Assembly (NCBI GenBank): GCA_964646425.1
Contig: CAZYEI010000021.1
Location: forward strand, 1 to 24,993
Source of the DNA: CAZYEI01 sp964646425
GTDB lineage: Bacteria; Bacillota_I; Bacilli_A; RFN20; JAISJY01
Direction: 5' to 3'
Length of the DNA stretch: 24,993 nucleotides
Part shown: in pieces, positions 16,504-24,808 of the stretch
Layout: each line of letters opens with the position of its first letter
Position numbering within the stretch: position 1 is the stretch's first letter
The notes under the pieces: model-generated
Told to the model about the DNA's origin: nothing
Database searches by the model: none
What the model saw: the letters and a program-made list of their open reading frames with translations, nothing else
Translations under genes and position numbers: made by a program

Positions 16504-16561
16504 GAAAATAATAAAAATAATATGAACTATTATATACAGTTTGATTTAATATTTGACGCAT
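16487..16561 (-). CDS. Aromatic-rich leader peptide of the aro operon (24 aa)
   Basis: ATG at 16561 follows CGGAGTG (GGAG at 16573-16570, 8-nt spacing) and opens 24 codons ending in TAA at 16489-16487. Codons 10-19 read YNSSYYFYYF: five Tyr and two Phe in ten codons, with another Phe as the last codon. There is no other coding signal and no plausible enzymatic role. Position (about 100 nt before aroB, directly after a promoter), content matching the operon's end products, and the overlapping RNA structures all indicate a regulatory leader peptide like those of pheA, pheST or trp operons in enterobacteria. Confidence 0.8.
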   Translation of the reverse strand: MRQILNQTVYNSSYYFYYFLLPLF

Positions 16562-16582
16562 AACTATCACTCCGTTTCATTT

Positions 16583-16611
16583 ATCTTATTACAAATCGTA
16601 ACAAATATCAA
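16583..16611 (-). promoter_or_regulatory. Promoter of the aromatic operon
   Basis: On the minus strand TTGATA (16611-16606) and TAAGAT (16588-16583) are separated by exactly 17 nt. Initiation about 7 nt on would give a very short 5' end before the leader ribosome binding site (GGAG at 16573-16570). Confidence 0.6.
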
Positions 16612-16650
16612 GTATTTTTGATTATTTATCCCTTAATGTCTAATAAAATA

Positions 16651-16684
16651 TTTACTAAAATTAATTTTTGGATTAAGATAATAT
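16651..16684 (+). promoter_or_regulatory. Promoter of pheA and the aminotransferase
   Basis: TTTACT (16651-16656) and TAAGAT (16674-16679) are spaced by 17 nt. An overlapping TAATAT (16679-16684) is an alternative -10. It diverges from the aro promoter, with about 39 nt between the two -35 hexamers, and leaves no room for a leader peptide before pheA. Confidence 0.5.
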
Positions 16685-16702
16685 GTAAGGATGTGAATAT
16701 TT

Positions 16703-17773
16703 ATGGATAAAGATATTAAAAATATTCGTATTAAAATAAACGATATTGATGAAAAAATGCGAAACTTATGGTTAGAAAGATTAGAATGCTGCAAAGATAT
16801 TGCCAAATATAAAAAGCAACATAATTTACCTATTTTAGATGAAAATAGAGAAAATGAAGTTATAAATCATAATGCTCAATTTATTTTAGATCCTATCATA
16901 AAAAAATATTATATTGATTTTTTACATTCATTGATGGATAACTCTAAAAATTATCAATCTGAGATTAATGAATCATTTTCTATTGGATATTGTGGTGTTG
17001 ATGGTGCTTTTGCTCATATTGCTGCTTGTAAACTTTATCCATTACAAGAAAAGAAAAACTATTCAACTTTTGAAAATGTCTTTAAATCATTAATAGAATT
17101 GAAAAATGCAAAAGGCATAATTCCTTTTGAAAACTCATATACTGGTGAAGTTGGAGAAGTATTGGATTTACTATTTAAATATCCATTATATATAGAAAAA
17201 ATATATAATCTAGAAATTAAGCATAATTTAATCGGAACTCCTGATGCCTCTATTGAAGATATAAAAGAAATATATACGCATTCTCAAGCATATAATCAAT
17301 GTTATGATTATTTAAGAAATCGTAACATTCAATTTATTCCCTTTGCTAATACGGCTCTTGCTGCAAAATATGTAAAAGATAAAAATGACAAATCTATCGC
17401 TTGCATTGCTTCTAAAGAAACAGCAGACATTTATAAATTAAAAGTAATTGCCGAAAATATTCATTCATCGAACTTAAATCAAACAAAATTTATTGTTTTA
17501 AGCAATAATTTAAATTTTGAAGGAAATCACTTCAATGCCTTGTTTACAGTAGATATTGGAAGTGGAAAACTTGCTCAAGTTATGGATATTATTGCTAAAA
17601 ATGGATTTAATTTAGAAAGTATAAAATCTCGTTCAATGAAAAATCTTCCATGGCAATATTATTTTTATATTGAAGTTGAGGGTTCATTAAAAGATAAAAG
17701 AACTCATAAAATGATTAATGAATTAAAAGAAAAATGCAAAACATTTAAAATTATTGGCTCATATCAAATTTAG
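16703..17773 (+). CDS. pheA: Bifunctional chorismate mutase-prephenate dehydratase (P-protein)
   Basis: 356 aa. Residues ~1-85 are an AroQ-type helical chorismate mutase (IRIKINDIDEKMRNLWLERLECCKDIAKYK). Residues ~91-270 are prephenate dehydratase (GYCGVDGAFAHIAAC, GIIPFENSYTGEVGEVLDLL, THSQAYNQCYDYL). Residues ~275-356 are an ACT domain (GKLAQVMDIIAKNGFNLESIKSRSM, WQYYFYIEVEG) that in this family binds Phe for feedback. It converts chorismate to prephenate and then phenylpyruvate. The usual catalytic TRF motif reads TKF here (NQTKFIVL, Lys ~261), a conservative change. GGATG lies before the ATG. It is co-transcribed with the aminotransferase, 12 nt downstream. Confidence 0.94.
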   Translation: MDKDIKNIRIKINDIDEKMRNLWLERLECCKDIAKYKKQHNLPILDENRENEVINHNAQFILDPIIKKYYIDFLHSLMDNSKNYQSEINESFSIGYCGVDGAFAHIAACKLYPLQEKKNYSTFENVFKSLIELKNAKGIIPFENSYTGEVGEVLDLLFKYPLYIEKIYNLEIKHNLIGTPDASIEDIKEIYTHSQAYNQCYDYLRNRNIQFIPFANTALAAKYVKDKNDKSIACIASKETADIYKLKVIAENIHSSNLNQTKFIVLSNNLNFEGNHFNALFTVDIGSGKLAQVMDIIAKNGFNLESIKSRSMKNLPWQYYFYIEVEGSLKDKRTHKMINELKEKCKTFKIIGSYQI

Positions 17774-17785
17774 GAGATGAAATAT

Positions 17786-19021
17786 ATGGACTTCGTGAGA
17801 AAAAATAAAAACAAAATACCACTAATAGATACTGTATTTACAATTGTAGATAAAGCAAAAAAAGCTAAGGAAAAATATGGAGATAATAAGGTAATCGATG
17901 CAACAATAGGTTCTTTATGTGATGAAAATGGCAATTTAGTTGCCTTAAACTCTTTATATTCCAATTTTAAAAGTATTGATAATAAAATGCATGCAAAATA
18001 TGCCCAATCATTTAGTGGTAATGATAGCTTTAAAAAAAATATTGATGATTTTTTCTTTACTGGAGTTAATTCTAAATTATATCGAAAAACAATTGCAACG
18101 CCTGGAGGAACAGGCGCCGTTTCTTCTACTATTGCAAATTTAGCGAATGGAGGAGATATTATTCTATTGCCAAATATTGCATGGAGTTCTTATGACTTAA
18201 TGGCTAAAGAATATAATTTAATTAGTAAAACATACTCTCTATTTAATAAAAATGATTCCTTCGATTTAGATTCTTTAAAAAAATTGATAACTAAAACACT
18301 AAATATTCAAAAACAAGTAATTATCATTGTTAATGATCCTTGTCATAATCCAACCGGATATTCTCTCACCAAAACAGAATGGAAAGAATTAGTTGATTTT
18401 TTGAACTCAATTCCTGATGATAAACAAGTCGTCTTACTTAATGATGTTGCCTATATTGATTACTCATATAATTTAAATTCAAGCAAAGAATATTTATCAT
18501 TATTTAATAATCTTAAGCAAAATATTTGTGTCATTATCGCATATAGTTGTTCTAAATCATTTACAAGTTATGGTCTACGATTAGGAGCAGCGATTATTAT
18601 GAATAAAGACAAGGGGATTGTCGACAAAATATTTGACGCATATGAAAAAACTGCAAGATCAATGTGGTCTAACGTAAACAATGGAGCAATGATAGCAATT
18701 TCTTCCTTATTAGAAAACCATAAAAATATTTATTTAGTAGAAAAACAAAAATATATTGATTTATTAAAAGAAAGAAGTAGTATTATTTTAAAAGAAGCAA
18801 ATGAAGTTAATCTTCCTTATTATCCATATAAAGAAGGATTTTTTATAACTTTAAAAATTAATAGTAATATAATCAATAAATATCATGAAGAATTAATGCG
18901 TAATAACATTTATACTGTTAAAGTAACTCAAGGAATTAGAATCGCAATATGTAGTTTACCAATAAATAAATGCTATGGACTTGCTAAAAGAATGAAGGAA
19001 ATATTAAGTATAATTAAATAG
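17786..19021 (+). CDS. PLP-dependent class I/II aminotransferase, probably aromatic
   Basis: 411 aa from the ATG at 17786, which follows AGGAG by 9 nt. The ATG at 17777 touches that AGGAG and is rejected. Fold-type I motifs: ATPGGTGAVSST (phosphate-binding loop, ~107), NDPCHNPTGYS (~187), DVAYIDY (~215), SCSKSFTSYGLRLG with the PLP Lys (~252), and a C-terminal GIRIAICSLP with the substrate carboxylate Arg. By family it transfers amino groups between Glu or Asp and oxo acids. The placement directly after pheA and opposite the tyrA operon makes phenylpyruvate and 4-hydroxyphenylpyruvate the likely substrates, completing Phe and Tyr synthesis. An aspartate aminotransferase role remains possible. 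Confidence 0.85.
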   Translation: MDFVRKNKNKIPLIDTVFTIVDKAKKAKEKYGDNKVIDATIGSLCDENGNLVALNSLYSNFKSIDNKMHAKYAQSFSGNDSFKKNIDDFFFTGVNSKLYRKTIATPGGTGAVSSTIANLANGGDIILLPNIAWSSYDLMAKEYNLISKTYSLFNKNDSFDLDSLKKLITKTLNIQKQVIIIVNDPCHNPTGYSLTKTEWKELVDFLNSIPDDKQVVLLNDVAYIDYSYNLNSSKEYLSLFNNLKQNICVIIAYSCSKSFTSYGLRLGAAIIMNKDKGIVDKIFDAYEKTARSMWSNVNNGAMIAISSLLENHKNIYLVEKQKYIDLLKERSSIILKEANEVNLPYYPYKEGFFITLKINSNIINKYHEELMRNNIYTVKVTQGIRIAICSLPINKCYGLAKRMKEILSIIK

Positions 19022-19060
19022 CTAAAATGATGGTATTCTTTAATTATTACCGATAAAAAA

Positions 19061-19096
19061 ATAATGGTAACTTATCATTAGTTACCATTATTTTTA
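19061..19096. terminator. Bidirectional terminator overlapping the 3' end of the exporter gene
   Basis: ATAATGGTAAC (19061-19071) pairs with GTTACCATTAT (19081-19091), an 11-bp perfect stem with a 9-nt loop. TTTTATTTT follows on the plus strand and TTTTTTT on the minus strand. The stop codon of the convergent AI-2E-type gene (19078-19080) lies in the loop, and its last codons form one arm. Confidence 0.85.
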
Positions 19097-20217
19097 TTTT
19101 CTATTTTTTTAATTTGCTTATTTTCATCAATATCTTCTTTTAATAATTTATAGATTGCAGCTGCAAGTGGTACTCCAATTAACATTCCAATTATTCCCAT
19201 CACACCACCACCAATTGTAATAGCAGCAAGTACCCAAATACTTGGTAACCCAATAGATGTTCCTACAACTCTTGGATAAATTAAATTTTCTTCTACTTGT
19301 TGTAAAATAATTAAGAATATTATGAATATTATGGCTTTAATTGGAGAAACAGTTAAAATCATAAATGCACCTACTATTGCTCCAATAAAAGAGCCAGCAA
19401 TAGGAATTAAAGCCGTTAAAGCAACTAACGCACCAATCATTGCCGCATATGGTATGCGAAGAATAAACATTCCTATCGTACAAAGAATCCCTAAAATTAC
19501 AGCCTCCAAACATTGACCAATAATATATTTTCTAAAACAAATATTTAAAACATTCAAAATATGCTTAATTTTGTCATACCATTTCTTTTTTAAATAATGA
19601 CTAAATAATTTATCACATTGTCCTAAAACTTTTTCTTTGCTTATTAATAGATATATAGCAAAAATAATTGCTAAAACTGCAGTTATGATTCCAGAAAATA
19701 CTGAGGAAACTGTATTAACAATAAAATCAAAAACACTGCCAATACCAGATGTAAGTATTCCACCAAATTGATTAAACTTTTCCTCCCAATTTATTGATTT
19801 AAAATATTCTAAAATATTATCAGGTAAAAAATCCCAAGTTTGTAATCTTTCGCTTAACTTATCTAAAAAGGCAGGTGCTTTGGAAATTAATAATTCCATA
19901 CACGATACAAATTGTGGAACAACTAAACCAACTACTAAAGCAATTACTCCAAGTAAAGTAGCTAATGCCCAAATCAAACACACTGGGCGTCTACTTTTAA
20001 CGAAAAAAGTATGTTTTTTATTTGGAAAATAAATTTTCTCATATGTACTCATCAAAATATTAACAAGATAGGCTATCACACACCCAATTAAGAGTGATGC
20101 AGAAGCAGCTATTAAAGTTTCAATAAATTTAGCAACTTGAGGAAAATAATGAATACTTAAATACAAGATAAAGATTGAAGTTCCTGCTATAAAACATGTC
20201 TTCCAATTTAATTTCAT
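19078..20217 (-). CDS. AI-2E family (YdiK/PerM-type) membrane transporter
   Basis: 379 aa with about eight hydrophobic segments: two near the N-terminus, one near 75-100, then several from ~165 to ~355. Between ~110 and 165 is a soluble stretch (LISKAPAFLDKLSERLQTWDFLPDN). Signature pieces are IYLLISKEKVLGQ, IIGQCLEAVILGILCTIGMFILRIPYA, ALIPIAGSFIGAIVGAFMIL, QQVEENLIYPRVVGTSIGLPSIWVLAAI, and IGVPLAAAIYKLL, which identify the AI-2E exporter family. Members export autoinducer-2 or act as Na+/H+ antiporters; substrate cannot be deduced here. AGAAGGTGA precedes the ATG. It is monocistronic. Confidence 0.9.
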   Translation of the reverse strand: MKLNWKTCFIAGTSIFILYLSIHYFPQVAKFIETLIAASASLLIGCVIAYLVNILMSTYEKIYFPNKKHTFFVKSRRPVCLIWALATLLGVIALVVGLVVPQFVSCMELLISKAPAFLDKLSERLQTWDFLPDNILEYFKSINWEEKFNQFGGILTSGIGSVFDFIVNTVSSVFSGIITAVLAIIFAIYLLISKEKVLGQCDKLFSHYLKKKWYDKIKHILNVLNICFRKYIIGQCLEAVILGILCTIGMFILRIPYAAMIGALVALTALIPIAGSFIGAIVGAFMILTVSPIKAIIFIIFLIILQQVEENLIYPRVVGTSIGLPSIWVLAAITIGGGVMGIIGMLIGVPLAAAIYKLLKEDIDENKQIKKIENKNNGN

Positions 20218-20255
20218 AAAATCACCTTCTAAATTTAATAACTATTACTAAACTT

Positions 20256-20284
20256 ATTTTAATATAAAAATTTTGTTTAAGCAA
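20256..20284 (-). promoter_or_regulatory. Promoter of the AI-2E-type gene
   Basis: On the minus strand TTGCTT (20284-20279) and TAAAAT (20261-20256) are spaced by 17 nt, about 38 nt before the ATG. Confidence 0.5.
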
Positions 20285-20320
20285 ATAATTACTTAATAAA
20301 TTTAATCACAATTATTTTTT

Positions 20321-20707
20321 TCATTTTCGTGCATATAAATATTCATCTATTGATTTAGAAAAAAGCATACAAATTGAACTATAAATATCAAAAAATAAAA
20401 TTAAAATAGAAATTATTCCTAATAAACTTTCCCAGCCATTATTTATCATAGAAAATAAAATCGCAAGATAATAATATGAACGATACAATGAATTAACCAA
20501 CCAAATGAATTTAGCAAATGGAAAAAAGAAAACTATTATGGAGAGTATTAGACATACACAAACCAAAAAGAAAGAATAAAGATTAAAAAGCCATGATAAT
20601 AAAGCAACAATAATATTAATTATGGCAAAACAAATAACTTTCTTTTTTCCTTTTTTCACATTCAAATCGATTTCTTTTCTTATTTTACTTAATTGATCAT
20701 CTATCAT
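20321..20707 (-). CDS. Small membrane protein of unknown function
   Basis: 128 aa. A charged N-terminus (LSKIRKEIDLNVKKGKKK) is followed by three or four hydrophobic segments (about 23-40, 43-65, 75-88, 93-115), then a short polar tail. I recognise no family. It ends in TGA, the clearest evidence in the window that TGA is a stop here. It begins 2 nt after the dehydrogenase stop, with AGAGGA in that gene's end as ribosome binding site, so it is translated from the helicase-dehydrogenase transcript. Confidence 0.7.
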   Translation of the reverse strand: MIDDQLSKIRKEIDLNVKKGKKKVICFAIINIIVALLSWLFNLYSFFLVCVCLILSIIVFFFPFAKFIWLVNSLYRSYYYLAILFSMINNGWESLLGIISILILFFDIYSSICMLFSKSIDEYLYARK

Positions 20708-20709
20708 AA

Positions 20710-21576
20710 TTAATCCTCTTTATAATAATCAATGATTGCTTGTGTTCCTAAATCTTCATATCCTTCTTTGCTTGATAATTTAACAAACATTTCTAGAACT
20801 GTATTCAACATTTCCAAATTAACATTTTGCTTTTGAGCTTCTTCTTTAGCTAATTTCATATCTTTTATAAAGTGCTTAATATAAAATCCTGGTTGCATAT
20901 CTCCCTTTAATGCACGAGGAGCCATGTTTTTCATTTGCCAGCTTCCAGCACTTCCACTACTCCAAGCATTAATCAATAAATCTACATCTAATTCTTGTTT
21001 TTTAGCATATGTAATTGTTTCAGCCATGGCACTAATTGCACCTGCAATAGCAATTTGATTAGCAAGTTTTGCATGCTGACCATTTCCTGCTTTTCCTACA
21101 TAATTTATGCAAGTTCCCATTGCATTAAATAAAGGAAGGCATTTTTTATATATTTCCAAATCACCACCAACAAAAATTGTTAATATGCCATTTTTGGCTC
21201 CAATATCACCTCCGGTTACCGGACTATCTAAAACTGCAACACCTTTTTCCTTAAATTTATCATATATTCTTTTTGCAAGGGTTGGAGAACTAGTAGTCAT
21301 ATCAATTACGATTTGTCCCTCTCTTACATTATCAAATATTTTATCATTATTGAAATAAACATCCTCAACATCACTAGGATAACCAACAATTGTAATTATA
21401 ACATCATTATTTTGCACTAATTCTTTGATGCTATTTTGTTTTTTAATCCCCTTATCTAAAACATCTTTAACTTTTTCTATATTGCGTGCATATATTTCAA
21501 CTTCAAAGCCATGTTTAACCAATTGATAAACCATTGACTTCCCCATAACTCCAACGCCAATAAAACCTACTTTCAT
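20710..21576 (-). CDS. Beta-hydroxyacid dehydrogenase (3-hydroxyisobutyrate dehydrogenase family)
   Basis: 288 aa, family length. Seen: N-terminal Rossmann FIGVGVMGKSMVYQLVKHG; YAR after the second strand, where Arg suggests NADP preference; MTTSSPTLAKRI; substrate motif DSPVTGGDIGAKNGILTIFVGG near 117; and the catalytic Lys in GNGQHAKLANQIAIAG near 170. C-terminal helices include SSGSAGSWQMKN. Family members reduce or oxidise tartronate semialdehyde, succinic semialdehyde, 3-hydroxyisobutyrate and similar substrates; which applies is not visible. It follows the helicase gene by 14 nt and is followed 2 nt on by a membrane protein; the combination does not reveal a shared pathway. Confidence 0.9.
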   Translation of the reverse strand: MKVGFIGVGVMGKSMVYQLVKHGFEVEIYARNIEKVKDVLDKGIKKQNSIKELVQNNDVIITIVGYPSDVEDVYFNNDKIFDNVREGQIVIDMTTSSPTLAKRIYDKFKEKGVAVLDSPVTGGDIGAKNGILTIFVGGDLEIYKKCLPLFNAMGTCINYVGKAGNGQHAKLANQIAIAGAISAMAETITYAKKQELDVDLLINAWSSGSAGSWQMKNMAPRALKGDMQPGFYIKHFIKDMKLAKEEAQKQNVNLEMLNTVLEMFVKLSSKEGYEDLGTQAIIDYYKED

Positions 21577-21590
21577 TATATTACCTCCTA

Positions 21591-24500
21591 CTATTCTAAA
21601 AGATAATGATAATCATCAATTTTTAAGTTAACTATATTTCCATCATCATCTTTAATAACTTTGTCAGACAATTCTTTCTTTAATAATTGCAGTTCTAAAA
21701 CTTTTTGCTCAACCGAATCTTCACATATCAATTTATAAACATGGACCGTTTTACTTTGCCCAATTCTATGAGCACGATCGGATGCTTGATTTTCAGCACT
21801 AACATTCCACCATGGATCCAAATGAATTACAACATCTGCCCCAATTAAATTTAAGCCAGTCCCACCAGCTTTTAAAGAAATAATGAAGACTTTTATTTCT
21901 TTATCATTATTAAATTTATCAACCATATCAAGTCTTTCAATTGTTGGTGTTTTACCGGATAATGTAAAATACTTAATATTTTTTTCTTTTAGTTTATTTT
22001 CAATAAGTGAAAATGCACTTGTAAATTGAGTGAAAATTAAAATTCTATGACCTTGAGGAATTAATTCATCCAATAATTCATTTATTTTTGTAATTTTTGA
22101 ACTTTCATTAACGTAAGTATCATATAAAAGTTTTGGATCAACACATAATTGTCTTAATTTTGTAAGATATGCTAATAATTGAATCTTATTTGCATCTTTT
22201 TCTTTCAATAAAAACTTTTTAATTATTAATAAATTTGCTTCATAAATTTTCCTTTGCTCTGTTTCCATTTCCACATAGCAAACATGATCAATTTTTTCTG
22301 GCAAATCTTTTAAAACATCTTTTTTATCTCTCCGCAAAATAAATGGAGTAATCTTTTTAATTAAAAGTTTTAAACTTTCTTCATCTTCCTTCATGATATT
22401 TCTTTCAAAATCATCCCTAAAATCAAGATAATTCTTTAAATATCCTGGCATAATAAAATCAAAAATGCTCCACAAATCAAGCAGTGAATTTTCAATTGGA
22501 GTACCAGTTAAAGCAAATTTTATGTCACCTTGAAGTATTTTGGCACTTCGTGCTCGTTGAGCAGTGAAATTTTTAATATACTGAGCTTCATCAATAATAA
22601 TAAACTTAAACTTTTTATCAATGTATTCATCAATATCTCTAACCAAGGAGTCATATGAACTAATATAAATAACTTTTTTACTACAATCAATTTGTTTTAT
22701 TATATTTTTACGATACTCTGCAGTACCTGTAATATTATTCACCTCAAGATTTGGATACCATTTTAAAAATTCATTTTTCCAATTATAAATGAGTGAATTA
22801 GGACAGACAATTAAGGAAGGCTTATCTTCTTGATTCGCTACGATTAATGAAATAATTTCCAGTGTCTTACCAAGTCCCATATCATCTGCTAATATTCCAC
22901 CAAAATGATATGAAGATAATGTCATAAGCCATTTAAAAGCATCAACTTGATAACTTCTTAAAATATTTTCTAAAGCACTAGGCACACAATATGATGCCTT
23001 TTTATACTCTTTAATATGCTTTAAAATATCTTTTACTTTTTCATCAAAATGATAATTTATAATACTTTCTTCTTGATTGGCAAGAGATGATAACTTAAAT
23101 ATTTGATATAATGGTATTTCATTTGTTTTTGATAAATCATTTATTTCCAAATCATCAAGAACACTATTTAATTCTGAAATACTTTTATTATCAAGCTTGA
23201 CAATTCTTCCACCACGCAATTTTACATATTTTTTCTTATTACGATAATTTTGTAATATCTTTTCTAATTCATTATTTGTATAGTTTATATTTTCAATTGC
23301 TACTCGCAATATTCCTGTATTATAACTAACATTAATGTTCAATTGTGGTATTTTATTTAATTGAAGTTTTGCTAAACTTTCTTCTATTAATACCTCACCA
23401 TATTCTTTTAAAAACTCGATATCTGTTTCTAAAAATTGACCAACATTTTCGTCTCCTTCAAGCGAGAAAACAGACTTATCTATTCCTACTTCACGAAATC
23501 CCAGTGATAATACCTTACTAATATATTCTTCTATTTGTCCATATACCATTGAGTCTTGCAAAGCTAAAGGATTAACTTTATTATTATTTAAATAATACTC
23601 CGCAGTTAAAACTATTTGACTTTCAAATTCTTCATAATCAAGTTTTGTTTTAATTGATAAAGATTGTAAACCATACTTTTCTTTAAAATCCATGCTTACT
23701 TCTAAATAACGATAGATTAAAGGATAAATAGTTTTAGTAAAATCATCAAGTGAATAACTTAAATCAATTTTTCCCTCTTCTAGCATAACCTTCAATAATG
23801 GTTCAATTACTTTAGGAATTTTCTTTAAAGGACGCAAATATCTATCGATTAAAATATAATATTTTTTATAACCATATAATAATTGAACTTTATCTAATCC
23901 TAAAAATTCTATGCAATTATTTTCATCATTTAATATAAATTGTAAATGATAAGGATTTAAATTAATAACATAATCTTCACCATTATTTTTAAAAGTTGAT
24001 TGTTTTATTTGAACTGTTTCTCCTTCTAATATTTTTAATAGTTCATCTAATTGAGTTCCACATATTTTAAATCCTAATGAAACACCTTCAATATCTTTAT
24101 TAGTTATCATCATTAAATATGATATTAATTTAACACTAACATCATCAAAATTCATTATATCATGCTTTAAAATTAAATTCTTTCCATATTGATGAACTTC
24201 TTGTGTTTCAAATCTAGTTAAAAATTCTCTAATAGATTGAACATTATAAAACTTATTTATTCCAACTTTTATATTTAAAAAGTATACTTTTGTTCCAGAA
24301 CCTGCTAAAGAAACTTTTAAATGTGCTTTTTCTTTGTTTTCAACTTCATATAAATTTCCCTTTTCTTTATCTTTACTATATTCGGCAACTAAATTAGAAT
24401 AAACTCTTTTTTTCTCAATTTTATCCAAAGACTCTGAATCATTAACAATTTCTGCTTCTAACACATCATTTTTAATTCCTTTTTTAAAAACATTACGATA

Positions 24501-24785
24501 GATATATAAAGCAAACGCAACAAGATGCTTACAAAAAGACTTCGTATTAATTCTTTGGTTAAAGCAATTACAATAAAAATATGTTATATGATAATCTTGA
24601 TTAACACTTATACTCATTTGTACTGTTTCATATCCAAATGTTGCTCTTGTAGTATAATATGTTATTTTTTCTTTTTCTAAATATTGTTTATCAACATTAA
24701 AAATATGACTATAAGAAAGTTGCTCACCTTGCTCATAAATATAAGGATCACATAAATCTCGAATATCATTTAAAAACAAATTCAT
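21591..24785 (-). CDS. SNF2-family helicase/ATPase with N-terminal SWIM zinc finger
   Basis: 1064 aa, typical of Firmicutes SWIM-SNF2 proteins. A SWIM finger CxC...CxH lies at Cys72, Cys74, Cys85, His87. A long helicase-associated region (SNF2_assoc-like) follows to ~590. The ATPase has ILADDMGLGKTLE (Walker A, ~635), YISSYDSL, IIIDEAQYIKN (Walker B DEAQ, ~731), and LTGTPIENSLLDLWS. Lobe 2 has ILIFTQFTSAFSLI, SLKAGGTGLNLIGADVVIHLDPWWN, and RAHRIGQ (Arg finger, ~1005). It is a dsDNA translocase that would remodel protein-DNA complexes. The ATG at 24785 follows AGAGGTGG by about 6 nt. It is the first gene of a three-gene operon. Confidence 0.95.
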   Translation of the reverse strand: MNLFLNDIRDLCDPYIYEQGEQLSYSHIFNVDKQYLEKEKITYYTTRATFGYETVQMSISVNQDYHITYFYCNCFNQRINTKSFCKHLVAFALYIYRNVFKKGIKNDVLEAEIVNDSESLDKIEKKRVYSNLVAEYSKDKEKGNLYEVENKEKAHLKVSLAGSGTKVYFLNIKVGINKFYNVQSIREFLTRFETQEVHQYGKNLILKHDIMNFDDVSVKLISYLMMITNKDIEGVSLGFKICGTQLDELLKILEGETVQIKQSTFKNNGEDYVINLNPYHLQFILNDENNCIEFLGLDKVQLLYGYKKYYILIDRYLRPLKKIPKVIEPLLKVMLEEGKIDLSYSLDDFTKTIYPLIYRYLEVSMDFKEKYGLQSLSIKTKLDYEEFESQIVLTAEYYLNNNKVNPLALQDSMVYGQIEEYISKVLSLGFREVGIDKSVFSLEGDENVGQFLETDIEFLKEYGEVLIEESLAKLQLNKIPQLNINVSYNTGILRVAIENINYTNNELEKILQNYRNKKKYVKLRGGRIVKLDNKSISELNSVLDDLEINDLSKTNEIPLYQIFKLSSLANQEESIINYHFDEKVKDILKHIKEYKKASYCVPSALENILRSYQVDAFKWLMTLSSYHFGGILADDMGLGKTLEIISLIVANQEDKPSLIVCPNSLIYNWKNEFLKWYPNLEVNNITGTAEYRKNIIKQIDCSKKVIYISSYDSLVRDIDEYIDKKFKFIIIDEAQYIKNFTAQRARSAKILQGDIKFALTGTPIENSLLDLWSIFDFIMPGYLKNYLDFRDDFERNIMKEDEESLKLLIKKITPFILRRDKKDVLKDLPEKIDHVCYVEMETEQRKIYEANLLIIKKFLLKEKDANKIQLLAYLTKLRQLCVDPKLLYDTYVNESSKITKINELLDELIPQGHRILIFTQFTSAFSLIENKLKEKNIKYFTLSGKTPTIERLDMVDKFNNDKEIKVFIISLKAGGTGLNLIGADVVIHLDPWWNVSAENQASDRAHRIGQSKTVHVYKLICEDSVEQKVLELQLLKKELSDKVIKDDDGNIVNLKIDDYHYLLE

Positions 24786-24808
24786 CTTGAACCACCTCTT
24801 AAATCAGT

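Noticed and set aside
16388..16611. T-box or other known riboswitch upstream of aroB
   Set aside because: No T-box sequence (TGGNACC-like), no specifier-loop architecture and no room between the promoter and the leader ribosome binding site. The translated leader explains the structures better.
20321..20707. TGA read as Trp (Mollicutes code)
   Set aside because: Trp is TGG in the enzymes examined and all long genes stay open under the standard code. One gene ends at TGA with only a few codons before the next stop.
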